Notes under the pieces: generated by a model
The model's database searches: none
What the model was told of the DNA's origin: nothing
What the model saw: the letters and a program-made list of their open reading frames with translations, nothing else
Assembly (NCBI GenBank): GCA_010028775.1
Contig: RHAF01000051.1
Location: 1 to 9,268 of the forward strand
Reading direction: 5' to 3'
Origin: Verrucomicrobiota bacterium
GTDB lineage: Bacteria > Verrucomicrobiota > Verrucomicrobiia > Methylacidiphilales > Verrucolacustridaceae
DNA length: 9,268 nucleotides
In this document: positions 1 to 6,067 of the stretch, one piece after another
How the letters are laid out: each line of letters opens with the position of its first letter
How positions within the stretch are numbered: the stretch's first letter is position 1
Translations under genes and position numbers: made by a program

Positions 1-291
1 CCCTGCATTGTTCCAAAGAATGTCCAGCGAGGACTCATACGCAGTCACGCGATGGGCCAAATCCGCCACCTCTTTGCGGAGACTCAGGTCGGCCCGATAA
101 ATGCGAACCGCTGTGGCTCCCTTGGCCAGGCAGGCTGCCTGGGTCTCCTGGAGCCGTTCCTCATCACGGCCAATCAGAATCAATCCCGCGCCAAGGGCTG
201 CCATGGCCTCCGCGCCGGCCCGTCCGATCCCCCGCGTCGCCCCGGTGATTAGAACAACCTTGCCTTTCATGGGGGGAAGCGGATCAATCAT
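1..291 (-). CDS. Short-chain dehydrogenase/reductase (SDR), N-terminal part, cut by window edge
   Basis: Reading leftwards from an ATG at 291, an open frame of 97 codons runs off the left edge of the window. It carries the classical SDR Rossmann signature: TGATRGIG at residues 16-23 (TGxxxGxG, binding the NAD(P) diphosphate), an acidic DLS turn in the middle, and NNAG at residues 94-97, the conserved motif closing beta strand 4. The catalytic Ser-Tyr-Lys residues would lie beyond the edge. Substrate and cofactor preference cannot be told; members reduce or oxidise alcohols and ketones in the cytoplasm. An in-frame TAA lies 12 bases before the ATG, so the start is 291 or the internal ATG at 270, which would leave only eight residues before the TG motif. 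Neither has a clear Shine-Dalgarno sequence. The gene lies downstream of the tRNA-Ala gene on the same strand. Confidence 0.9.
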   Translation of the reverse strand, partial: MIDPLPPMKGKVVLITGATRGIGRAGAEAMAALGAGLILIGRDEERLQETQAACLAKGATAVRIYRADLSLRKEVADLAHRVTAYESSLDILWNNAG

Positions 292-408
292 GGGTGTTTT
301 TTAGCATGGAGACGCCGGATGTGGAGTCATGGAGAATCCCGCTCCTTCAAGCCCACCCTCGGCGACATCCTGGAACATGCCTCAGGCAGATTGAATTTAT
401 GCTTCGCG

Positions 409-481
409 TGGAGCCATGGGGATTCGAACCCCAGACCTCCTCAATGCCATTGAGGCGCTCTACCAACTGAGCTATGACCCC
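409..481 (-). tRNA. tRNA-Ala (anticodon GGC)
   Basis: A complete 73-base cloverleaf folds on the minus strand. It has a 7 bp acceptor stem, a D arm with GCTC/GAGC around AGTTGGTA, a 5 bp anticodon stem CCTCA/TGAGG with loop ATGGCAT, a five-base variable region AGGTC, and a T arm TGGGG/CCCCA with loop TTCGAAT. The anticodon is GGC, reading GCC and GCU alanine codons. The third acceptor pair is G3:U70, the main alanine identity element, and the discriminator base is A73, so the fold and the charging identity agree. The 3' CCA is not encoded and must be added after transcription. A tRNA gene can be a phage or island attachment site, but no integrase or duplicated 3' end is seen nearby. Confidence 0.97.
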
Positions 482-507
482 TCGTTGCTAAGTGCCGAGC
501 AGTCAAA

Positions 508-536
508 AGCATAGAATCATCGGGGGTTTTGGGCAA
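508..536 (-). promoter_or_regulatory. Candidate sigma70-type promoter for tRNA-Ala
   Basis: On the minus strand TTGCCC (536-531) and TATGCT (513-508) are separated by exactly 17 bases. Each matches four of six positions of the TTGACA and TATAAT consensus. The -10 ends 26 bases before the tRNA 5' end, which fits a short leader trimmed by RNase P. The call rests on motif and position only. Confidence 0.5.
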
Positions 537-570
537 GAACCTATCTCGCCATCCTGATCCGTCCCCCTCT

Positions 571-855
571 TTACCGATTTAAATCCAACCATTCGACTAA
601 AAGGTTGATGATGTTTGCCTTGCCCTTCTCCCTTTCCCGGTTGGAAAAACCCTCGGAAACCCAAGCCAATCCTATGAAGAACAGGAAGACCGCGGTTCCA
701 TCCAAAATCGACAAAGCCAAGACCAGCAGGACCCTCCACCAGTGCTCCGAAAAATAGAGTGTCCCATGAAACCCCAAACTGAAGAGGACGGTTCCGATAA
801 AAACAATCACGGAACTAAACAACCCAAACCGGCAAATTCCGCGCGGCCAGTTCAA
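571..855 (-). CDS. Small hypothetical protein with two predicted membrane helices
   Basis: This is a 94-residue frame that I do not recognise. It holds two hydrophobic stretches, about residues 10-30 and 41-66, separated by a short polar/aromatic turn with HWW. A charged, likely cytoplasmic tail follows (NREREKGK near 72-79, then an amphipathic end). The only usual start codon is TTG at 855, because an in-frame TAA lies 33 bases upstream and no ATG or GTG falls between or inside. A GGGAG ten bases before the TTG could serve as ribosome binding site. The gene sits alone between the divergent lipoprotein gene and tRNA-Ala. The alternating hydrophobic and charged composition looks like a real inner-membrane protein rather than a chance frame, but the TTG start and the lack of a recognised family keep confidence moderate. 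Confidence 0.5.
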   Translation of the reverse strand: MNWPRGICRFGLFSSVIVFIGTVLFSLGFHGTLYFSEHWWRVLLVLALSILDGTAVFLFFIGLAWVSEGFSNREREKGKANIINLLVEWLDLNR

Positions 856-973
856 GACAGGATAGCTCCCACGGATCTGAAGTTAATGAGAATAATTCGC
901 AGAATAAAACAAAAATAATCGGCTTTTCTCCCTTTGACTTGCGCAATCTCCTCACCCAGAGCATTCTGTGCCC

Positions 974-1834
974 ATGAAGCGATCCATCCTACCCCTTCTC
1001 CTTAGCTCATGGGCCCTTATCTCCTGCCAACAAACCCCTCCCGGTTCCGACGCCGAGGACGAGCGTAATCCGTTTTTTCGCCAAGCCAGCAAGGACATTG
1101 CCGACCTGAACTACCCTGCTGCCATCAAGCAATTTGAAAAAGCCATTGCGGCTAACCCAAACGTGGTGAAAGCCTACTTACAAATCGGCCTTCTCTACGG
1201 CGACAAACTCGGCGATCCAGTCAGCGCGATCTATTTTTACCAAAAGTATCTGGAGGCCCGCCCCAACGCTGCTGAGAGGGAGGAAGTCATGGCGGCCATG
1301 GAGAAAGCAAAAATTGATTTCGCCCTTAGTCTGACCAACACGGGAATCCAGAATGCCGCGGAAATTGCCAAGATCAGTAAGGAAAATGTGGATCTAAAGC
1401 AGCAGATAACACAGCTGCAGGGCACTTTGGCAGCCAAGGAAGCTCAGGTTTCACAAGCCGGAGGTGCGGCCGCCCCCCCCAAGGCCACTCCCGTGAATGC
1501 CGTGGTTCCGGCTGCCCCCGCAACCGGTTCGGAACGAAAGAGCACAGCCAAACCTGCCAACCCCAAGAGCCAAGAGGCCCCCGCCAAGGCCGCCTCCACA
1601 GATCTGCCTTCGGTTCCTCCGGTCAACCCACCCGCCGCCCCTTCCGAGACTGCAGCCGCCTCTCAAGGTGGAAAGCAACACACCATCGCCAAGGGGGACA
1701 CCCTTTGGAAGCTCGCCAAAACCTATTATCCAGCGTCCCTCGACCTCAATGAAGAAATTAAAAAAATCAAGGCCGCCAACCCCGGCATGGATGACCGCAA
1801 CCTGAAGATTGGAACTGTGATCAACATCCCGTGA
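974..1834 (+). CDS. Lipoprotein with TPR repeats, coiled coil and C-terminal LysM domain
   Basis: The 286-residue product begins with a lipoprotein signal peptide: Lys-Arg, a hydrophobic core, then lipobox LISC with the lipidated cysteine at residue 18. The +2 residue is Gln, so by the Escherichia coli rule it would go to the outer membrane. Residues about 31-100 resemble two TPR units (pattern DLNYPAAIKQFEKAI...NPNVVKAY), a protein-protein interaction fold. Residues 122-160 look like a coiled coil. An Ala/Pro-rich linker follows, and residues 235-286 form a LysM domain (HTIAKGDTLWKLAKTYY...LKIGTVINIP) that binds peptidoglycan glycan chains. The layout suggests an envelope scaffold tethered in the outer membrane and gripping the wall; the exact role is unknown. 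I chose ATG 974; a GTG at 968, two codons upstream, has AGAG seven bases before it and is possible. The stop overlaps the next start. Confidence 0.88.
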   Translation: MKRSILPLLLSSWALISCQQTPPGSDAEDERNPFFRQASKDIADLNYPAAIKQFEKAIAANPNVVKAYLQIGLLYGDKLGDPVSAIYFYQKYLEARPNAAEREEVMAAMEKAKIDFALSLTNTGIQNAAEIAKISKENVDLKQQITQLQGTLAAKEAQVSQAGGAAAPPKATPVNAVVPAAPATGSERKSTAKPANPKSQEAPAKAASTDLPSVPPVNPPAAPSETAAASQGGKQHTIAKGDTLWKLAKTYYPASLDLNEEIKKIKAANPGMDDRNLKIGTVINIP

Positions 1835-2448
1835 ACCGAATCCGTTCCCAACCTTCCGACCAGCAGGATCTACCCCTTCCCTCCGGTGGACCCATGGAGG
1901 GCATCGGCGCCGAACTACAACAGCGTCAACAGGAACTCATCCATCTCCAGCGCCAACAACAGGAGCTGGAACAGAGGAAACGCCAACTGGAGGAGTTAAA
2001 CACGCGCCGGATGGAGTTGATTGAGGGACAAAGGGAGATTCGGGACCGATTGTTGCGGGCGGTGGTCATACTGGAAAGGGCGGAATCACAAAGCCGCAAG
2101 GAAGTGGAACAGATGCATGAGGCCCGCCAAGTGTTCAGCGAGCAATTGTCGGAGATCAACGCCATCGACCCATCCGACTGGGCGGCCACCGATATCGAAG
2201 GCGAACTTTCCAAGGCCCTTGCCAAGGTCGATCAGGCCCAGGCCATCTACACCCAATCCCGTGCCAAACTCGATGCCTTGCGGGGGCGCGACCTAGAGCC
2301 CAACTCCTCCTCGGAGGAGACCTCCGTCTCCTCCGGTGCCGGTGGCGACGACACGTTTCAGGATCACTTGCTCCGTGGCCTCGCTTTCAATCTGCCCTTG
2401 ATCGCAGCCATTCTCTTAGGTTTGGTTGCTTTCCGTCTCCTTAAATAA
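1831..2448 (+). CDS. Coiled-coil protein with C-terminal membrane anchor
   Basis: This 205-residue product belongs to no family I recognise. After a polar, probably disordered N-terminus, residues about 27-108 are almost wholly Gln/Glu/Arg/Leu with heptad-like spacing, a long coiled coil. A second helical stretch covers about 122-152. A Ser/Glu/Gly-rich linker (158-174) leads to a single hydrophobic helix at 186-204 ending in RLLK, so the protein looks tail-anchored with the bulk on the cytoplasmic side; that orientation is inferred. It starts with GTG at 1831, which shares GTGA with the stop of the lipoprotein gene. No separate ribosome binding site is visible, so translation is probably coupled. 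ATG 1894 (residue 22) is an alternative start. The tight pairing suggests the two proteins work together at the envelope, for example as a wall-linked lipoprotein and an inner-membrane partner, but nothing proves this. Confidence 0.8.
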   Translation: MNRIRSQPSDQQDLPLPSGGPMEGIGAELQQRQQELIHLQRQQQELEQRKRQLEELNTRRMELIEGQREIRDRLLRAVVILERAESQSRKEVEQMHEARQVFSEQLSEINAIDPSDWAATDIEGELSKALAKVDQAQAIYTQSRAKLDALRGRDLEPNSSSEETSVSSGAGGDDTFQDHLLRGLAFNLPLIAAILLGLVAFRLLK

Positions 2449-2461
2449 AATTCCATAACCA

Positions 2462-2499
2462 CCCCCGGGGCAAGCGGGGGGACTTATTCCCTTTTTTTT
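2462..2499 (+). terminator. Possible intrinsic terminator after the lipoprotein/coiled-coil pair
   Basis: Fourteen bases after the stop at 2448, CCCCCG (2462-2467) can pair with CGGGGG (2475-2480) across a seven-base loop, giving a very GC-rich stem. A run of eight T follows at 2492-2499. The T-run starts about 11 bases after the stem instead of directly, so this is a weak or atypical Rho-independent terminator. Its position between two plus-strand units supports the call. Confidence 0.45.
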
Positions 2500-2521
2500 G
2501 CCAGAACCTGGGCACAGATAC

Positions 2522-2550
2522 TTGCCAGACACAGGGGTGTATCCTGATAT
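2522..2550 (+). promoter_or_regulatory. Candidate promoter placing the transcript start at the 2556 ATG
   Basis: TTGCCA (2522-2527, five of six to TTGACA) and TGATAT (2545-2550, three of six to TATAAT) are separated by 17 bases. Transcription would begin about at the ATG at 2556, which lacks a properly spaced Shine-Dalgarno sequence. The two observations together would fit a leaderless mRNA. The -10 match is poor, so this is tentative. Confidence 0.3.
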
Positions 2551-2555
2551 GGATC

Positions 2556-2846
2556 ATGGCATTCATCGGGTTCAGACGGGATCCCATTCAGGAGGAATTA
2601 CGTCGACTGAATCGTGAGTCATCCCGCTTGGGTCAAACTGCACGCCGTCTGGTGGAAGAGACAGCCGTCGTTGATCCGGGTCGACATCGCCCGATCCAAT
2701 CGGTCTCACCCGCATCCCAAGTCAAACATGAGCCGGTTTTGCTGGTAGAGAGCCGCTTGGCCCGCCGAAAAGTCATCCTTGCGGCGGTGATTGCGGCCCT
2801 TTTGGCATGGGCCCTTTTTCGGATCTTGGCCGGTGTGCCCTCCTAG
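2556..2846 (+). CDS. Small tail-anchored hypothetical protein
   Basis: This is a 96-residue protein of unknown function. The N-terminal third is charged and helical (residues 10-36, rich in Arg/Glu/Leu). A Pro/Val/Ser linker follows at about 40-66. RLARRK at 67-72 precedes one hydrophobic helix at 73-93. By the positive-inside rule the long N-terminal part should be cytoplasmic, giving a tail-anchored topology like that of the upstream 205-residue protein, although I see no clear sequence similarity between them. ATG 2556 is the only usual start in frame; the best purine run, AGGGG, is 18 bases upstream and too far. The gene ends 24 bases before the stop of rplQ, which comes from the other strand, and no terminator is visible in that gap. 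Opposing transcripts may therefore overlap. Confidence 0.65.
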   Translation: MAFIGFRRDPIQEELRRLNRESSRLGQTARRLVEETAVVDPGRHRPIQSVSPASQVKHEPVLLVESRLARRKVILAAVIAALLAWALFRILAGVPS

Positions 2847-2870
2847 ACCCGGAACTTGTTTTTACGAACC

Positions 2871-3311
2871 TTACTTTTTCTTTTCGCCTTTCGCCGGTTT
2901 GGCCGTCTTGGCCTTTTCTTTGGCAGGCTCCTTCACCGTCTCGGGTTCCGGAGCAGGACGCTCCACCCACTCGAGGAGCGCCGTGGGCGCGGCGTCACCG
3001 TAGCGTGCACCCAATTTCAGGATGCGGGTGTACCCGCCGGCCCGGTTTTTGAATCTCGGAGCAATCTCGGAAAAGAGTTTATGCACGAGATCGCTCTCAT
3101 GAAGGGCGGCCACCGCCAAACGACGATGGTGAAGGCTTCCCTTCTTGCCTAAGGTGACCAATTTCTCGGCCACCGGTCGGGCTGCTTTGGCCCTTGCCAC
3201 GGTGGTTCGTACCCTTTCGTGCCGGATCAGGGATCCGACCAGATTGGCCAGCATGCTATCGCGATGCTGGGAGGTGCGGCCCAGTTTATATCTGTTGCGG
3301 CCGTGCTTCAT
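2871..3311 (-). CDS. rplQ: 50S ribosomal protein L17
   Basis: The 146-residue product is L17, a large-subunit protein near the peptide exit region. The family pattern is clear from the start (MKHGRNRYKLGRTSQHRDSM) through the nucleic-acid-contacting stretch LIRHERVRTTVARAKAARPV to the signature FKNRAGGYTRILKLGARYGDAAP near residues 87-108. The core ends at about residue 117. A further 29 residues rich in Lys, Ala, Pro and Glu follow, which the shorter Escherichia coli form (about 127 residues) lacks. The ATG overlaps the rpoA stop in ATGA (3311-3308), implying coupled translation. It is the last gene of the alpha cluster, as in most bacteria. No convincing intrinsic terminator was found after its stop, which faces the plus-strand gene ending at 2846. 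Confidence 0.98.
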   Translation of the reverse strand: MKHGRNRYKLGRTSQHRDSMLANLVGSLIRHERVRTTVARAKAARPVAEKLVTLGKKGSLHHRRLAVAALHESDLVHKLFSEIAPRFKNRAGGYTRILKLGARYGDAAPTALLEWVERPAPEPETVKEPAKEKAKTAKPAKGEKKK

Positions 3312-4345
3312 GCCTGACCATTCGCCCCGGCCGATTCAACCGGTGGAACCACAGGGATGCTGGTCAATAACGAGGAGTCAAATTTCATCCCCAGGGAGAG
3401 ACCGAGGGAAGTCAGCTTGTCTTTGATCTCGTTAAGCGATTTCTTGCCGAAGTTGCGGTACTTCAGCATTTCCGCCTCCGACTTCAGCGCCAATTGTCCC
3501 ACCGTGGTGATGTTCGCGTTGTTCAGGCAGTTGGCTGCACGGACGGAAAGCTCGATCTCGTTCACGCTCATCGCCAGGAGCTTCTTCAGGGCGGTGTTCT
3601 CCACCGGCGCCTCGAATTTCACTTCCTCAAACTCGATCGGTTCCTTGTCAAAGTTGGCGAAGATGTCGAGATGGTGGCGGAGGATTCCGGCGGAATGCAA
3701 CATGGCCTCATCCGGGGTCAGTCGACCGTCCGTCCAAAGCTCGATGACGAGCTTGTCATAGTCGGTGCGCTGGCCCACCCGTGTGTTCTTCACCTCATAT
3801 TTCACCTTCTTAACCGGGGAGAACAGGGAGTCCACAGGAATCAAGCCGATGGGTGAATCTTCCCTTTTGTTTTCTTCCCACGTGGCGTAACCACGGCCAA
3901 CACGCACTTCCAGTTCCGCTTCGAACTTGGCTTTTTTGTCGAGGGTGCAGATCACTTCCTTCGGGTTAAGAAGCTCGATCCCGCTATCCAGCTCGATGTC
4001 CGCCCCGGTGACCGGGCCCTCTTTATTGACCTTCAGGCTCAAAAGCCTGGGCTCACGGTTCGGGAGTTTGAATTTCAGCTTCTTCAGATTCAGGACGATC
4101 TCCGTCACATCTTCCACCACGTGATCGATGGTGCTGAACTCATGCTGGACCCCGGCAATCTTCACGCTGGTGATCGCCGCACCCTCAAGCGAACTAAGAA
4201 GCACACGTCGCAGGGAGTTCCCCAGGGTGTGACCGTATCCGGCCTCAAAGGGTTCCGCGATGAACTTGGCGTAGGTGTCGGTGGAGCCGTCTTCCTCTTT
4301 TTGCAGGCGGTTCGGCAGTTCGAATCTTCCGAGTCTCAGTGGCAT
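3308..4345 (-). CDS. rpoA: DNA-directed RNA polymerase subunit alpha
   Basis: The 345-residue product is the alpha subunit, whose dimer nucleates assembly of beta and beta' and whose C-terminal domain contacts UP-element DNA and activators. The N-terminal domain holds the dimerisation and assembly signature YGHTLGNSLRRVLLSSLEG at residues 37-55 and extends to about 240. After a short linker the C-terminal domain runs from about 255 to 325, with VRAANCL (268-274) and NFGKKSL (298-304). The residues matching Escherichia coli R265, N268, G296, K298 and S299 are all kept (R269, N272, G300, K302, S303), so DNA binding should be intact. A tail of about 20 residues extends past the usual end. It lies after rpsD with a 109-base spacer that can fold, and overlaps rplQ by four bases. 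A purine-rich GGAAAGAGAG lies before the start. Confidence 0.99.
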   Translation of the reverse strand: MPLRLGRFELPNRLQKEEDGSTDTYAKFIAEPFEAGYGHTLGNSLRRVLLSSLEGAAITSVKIAGVQHEFSTIDHVVEDVTEIVLNLKKLKFKLPNREPRLLSLKVNKEGPVTGADIELDSGIELLNPKEVICTLDKKAKFEAELEVRVGRGYATWEENKREDSPIGLIPVDSLFSPVKKVKYEVKNTRVGQRTDYDKLVIELWTDGRLTPDEAMLHSAGILRHHLDIFANFDKEPIEFEEVKFEAPVENTALKKLLAMSVNEIELSVRAANCLNNANITTVGQLALKSEAEMLKYRNFGKKSLNEIKDKLTSLGLSLGMKFDSSLLTSIPVVPPVESAGANGQA

Positions 4346-4379
4346 GGTCTTTTCTCTCTTTCCGGCCGGGTTACCCCCT

Positions 4380-4448
4380 CCCCGCTACCTTGGGACGGGA
4401 CCAACGGCCGATGCTGTGGTTTCAATGCCCCGCCGGTAGCAGGCGGGG
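4380..4448 (-). promoter_or_regulatory. RNA hairpin and possible pseudoknot in the rpsD-rpoA spacer
   Basis: In the mRNA sense (minus strand) CCCCGCC (4448-4442) pairs with GGCGGGG (4434-4428), a perfect 7 bp GC stem closing a seven-base loop TGCTACC. GGTAGC at 4389-4384 is an exact complement of six bases, GCTACC, covering six loop bases. The transcript could therefore form an H-type pseudoknot. Alternatively, GGTAGCGGGG (4389-4380) could pair with the 5' arm plus loop with a four-base bulge, excluding the hairpin. No T-run follows, so it is not a simple terminator. It may tune rpoA-rplQ expression or mark RNA processing; the function is inference. Confidence 0.45.
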
Positions 4449-4454
4449 AAAGGT

Positions 4455-5066
4455 TTACGACCTAGAGTACAACTCCACGACCAACTGCTCGTTGGCCACG
4501 GGATTGAGTTCTTCACGGGTCGGAATTCGTGTCAGGGTTCCCTTGAACTGCTCCTTGTTCAGGGTGAGCCAGTCCGGAACGGGACGGATCTGGGTGGTTT
4601 CCAGTCCTTTGGATCCAAGCTGGCGGGACTTGGGATGTTCACGCACTTCGATGACATCGCCGGTTCGGCAGGCGTAACTGGGAATTGTCACCTTCCGGCC
4701 GTTCACCGAGATATGTCCATGGGTCACCATTTGACGGGCTCCGCGGCGGGTGGCGGAAAACCCAAGACGGTCCACCAAGGTGTCCAAGCGGGTCTCGAGA
4801 AGTTGCAGCATTTTCTCGCCAGTCACCCCGCGACTTTGCACCGCTTTCTGGTAGTAACGCCTGAACTGCCTCTCCAAAAGTCCATAACCAAACTTCATTT
4901 TCTGCTTCTCCCCCAAAGCCACCGCGTAATCCGACTGCTTGCGACGACCCTTGGCCCCGTGCACCCCGGGAGGAAAATTTCTGCGCTCCAGGGCTTTGGA
5001 GGCTCCAAAGACGGGCTGGCCAAAACGGCGATTGATCTTGTCGCGGGGACCTGTGTAGCGGGCCAT
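4455..5066 (-). CDS. rpsD: 30S ribosomal protein S4
   Basis: The 203-residue product is S4, the primary 16S rRNA binder that starts assembly of the 30S body. Residues 1-95 form the S4 N-terminal domain (MARYTGPRDKINRRFG; RNFPPGVHG near 29-37; EKQKMKFGYGLLERQFRRYY). An S4 RNA-binding fold follows (LETRLDTLVDRLGFSATRRGARQMVTHGHI...NGRKV, about 90-150). The end NEQLVVELYSRS matches the family end. The N-terminus has none of the four cysteines of zinc-binding S4, so this is the zinc-free form. A strong AAGGAAAGGA lies just before the ATG and overlaps the region of the rpsK stop. In Escherichia coli S4 represses the alpha operon by binding a leader pseudoknot upstream of rpsM; no such leader is evident here, where rpsM follows rpmJ directly. 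Confidence 0.99.
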   Translation of the reverse strand: MARYTGPRDKINRRFGQPVFGASKALERRNFPPGVHGAKGRRKQSDYAVALGEKQKMKFGYGLLERQFRRYYQKAVQSRGVTGEKMLQLLETRLDTLVDRLGFSATRRGARQMVTHGHISVNGRKVTIPSYACRTGDVIEVREHPKSRQLGSKGLETTQIRPVPDWLTLNKEQFKGTLTRIPTREELNPVANEQLVVELYSRS

Positions 5067-5078
5067 ACGTTCCTTTCC

Positions 5079-5657
5079 TTAGACTCGGCGCGCCTTGCGC
5101 ATCCGGCATCCATTGTGCGGCACGGGGGTCACGTCGCGAATGGTGCTGACCTCAAGGCCGATGGCCTGAAGGGCCCGGACGGCGGATTCCCGTCCTGTAC
5201 CCGGACCTTTGACCCGAACTTCCACTTCCTTCAATCCGTGGGCCATGGCCTGCCGGCTGGCATCTTGGGCCACCACCTGGGCAACGTAGGCCGTTGACTT
5301 CTTGGATCCGCGAAAACCCATTTTCCCGGCGCTCGACCAGGCGATGACATTCCCCTTGAGATCGGTGATCGAAACGACCGTGTTGTTGAAAGTGGCCAAG
5401 ATGTGGGCCACACCGTTTTGGATCTGCTTCGCGCCCTTGATTTTTGGAATCTTGATTTTGGCCGCGTCGTCCAAACCATCGAGGGTCAGGCTTTCCGGTG
5501 CCGGCATGGCCTCCGCTTTGGGAGCACCCTCCTTGCCGGATGGCCTGCCTCCTGCCTTGTCTTTTTTTGCCTTGGGAGCGGAGGGCTTGGCCTTGGCTCC
5601 GTCGGTTTTGGCTGGAGCGGGCTTTTTATCCTCGGGTTTTTTATCGGCTTCGCTCAT
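5079..5657 (-). CDS. rpsK: 30S ribosomal protein S11 with long N-terminal extension
   Basis: S11 lies in the 30S platform near the mRNA exit. The conserved core begins at about residue 80 (NGVAHILATFNNTVVSITD) and ends with the family signature DVTPVPHNGCRMRKARRV at residues 175-192. GFRGSKKST and KGPGTGRES are also intact. The protein has 192 residues, against 129 in Escherichia coli, and the surplus of about 63 residues is all N-terminal. The first 50 are Lys/Ala/Pro/Gly-rich and probably disordered; 51-66 form a more acidic stretch. ATG 5657 is the likely start because AGGA sits six bases before it, overlapping the rpsM stop. ATG 5507 (Met51) has GGAGG only two bases away, too close to be preferred, though an internal start cannot be excluded. 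Confidence 0.98.
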   Translation of the reverse strand: MSEADKKPEDKKPAPAKTDGAKAKPSAPKAKKDKAGGRPSGKEGAPKAEAMPAPESLTLDGLDDAAKIKIPKIKGAKQIQNGVAHILATFNNTVVSITDLKGNVIAWSSAGKMGFRGSKKSTAYVAQVVAQDASRQAMAHGLKEVEVRVKGPGTGRESAVRALQAIGLEVSTIRDVTPVPHNGCRMRKARRV

Positions 5658-5665
5658 GAAAATTC

Positions 5666-6061
5666 CTAAGTCTTGGCCGACTTGGCGTCCTTGCTACGGA
5701 TGACCCCGACCGTCTTGCGCGGACCTTTCCGGGTCCGGGCATTGGTCTGAGTCCTTTGCCCGCGCACCGGCAAGCCCTTGCGATGACGGATTCCACGATA
5801 ACAGTTGATCGACTGAAGGCGCTTGAGGTTCTGCTGGATATCACGGCGCAGGTCGCCCTCGATCAGAAAACGGTTCCTCTGGATCACCCCGATGATCCGG
5901 TTGATCTGTTGATCCGTGAGATCCTTGGCACGCAGATCCCCGGGAATTTCAGCCTCCTCGATCACCTGCCGGGCCCGGGTCGGGCCGATGCCGTACACAT
6001 AGCGCAGGCTGAACTCAGCCTTTTTTTCACCCGGAATATCAACACCCAGAACACGCGGCAT
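5666..6061 (-). CDS. rpsM: 30S ribosomal protein S13
   Basis: The 131-residue product is S13, in the 30S head, contacting the P-site tRNA and bridging to L5. It begins MPRVLGVDIPGEKKAEFSL and has YVYGIGPTRARQVI, which matches the helix-two-turn-helix region. The head-binding C-terminal half is SINCYRGIRHRKGLPVRGQR followed by TQTNARTRKGPRKTV, the usual basic tail that reaches the tRNA. I chose ATG 6061 because the family begins two residues before the RVLGVDIP block. A TTG at 6067 is in frame two codons upstream and closer to the AGGG at the end of rpmJ, so it is a weak alternative. It follows the rpmJ stop by six bases with this start, and its TAG overlaps the rpsK ribosome binding site. Confidence 0.98.
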   Translation of the reverse strand: MPRVLGVDIPGEKKAEFSLRYVYGIGPTRARQVIEEAEIPGDLRAKDLTDQQINRIIGVIQRNRFLIEGDLRRDIQQNLKRLQSINCYRGIRHRKGLPVRGQRTQTNARTRKGPRKTVGVIRSKDAKSAKT

Positions 6062-6067
6062 ATGCAA

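Noticed and set aside
301..378. A 25-residue minus-strand frame between tRNA-Ala and the SDR gene
   Set aside because: It has no recognisable sequence and its only GAGG is one base from the ATG; there is too little to support a gene.
503..739. A 78-codon frame on the minus strand overlapping the small membrane protein
   Set aside because: It shares the strand in another frame, overlaps the candidate promoter of tRNA-Ala, and has no coherent domain pattern; it is a shadow frame.
934..962. TTGACT upstream of the lipoprotein gene as a -35 element
   Set aside because: At 15-19 bases downstream there is no sequence resembling TATAAT, so no promoter is claimed.
1444..1681. Gly/Ala-rich minus-strand frames opposite the lipoprotein linker
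   Set aside because: They are the antisense reading of the Ala/Pro-rich linker codons and carry no independent signal.
2795..2819. Hairpin GGCCC/GGGCC followed by CTTTTT, resembling a plus-strand terminator
   Set aside because: It lies inside the membrane-helix codons of the 96-residue protein before its stop and has only a 5 bp stem; probably chance.
6062..6067. TTG start for S13 two codons upstream
   Set aside because: The ATG at 6061 gives the standard S13 N-terminus; the TTG is only slightly better placed relative to AGGG, so it was kept as an alternative only.
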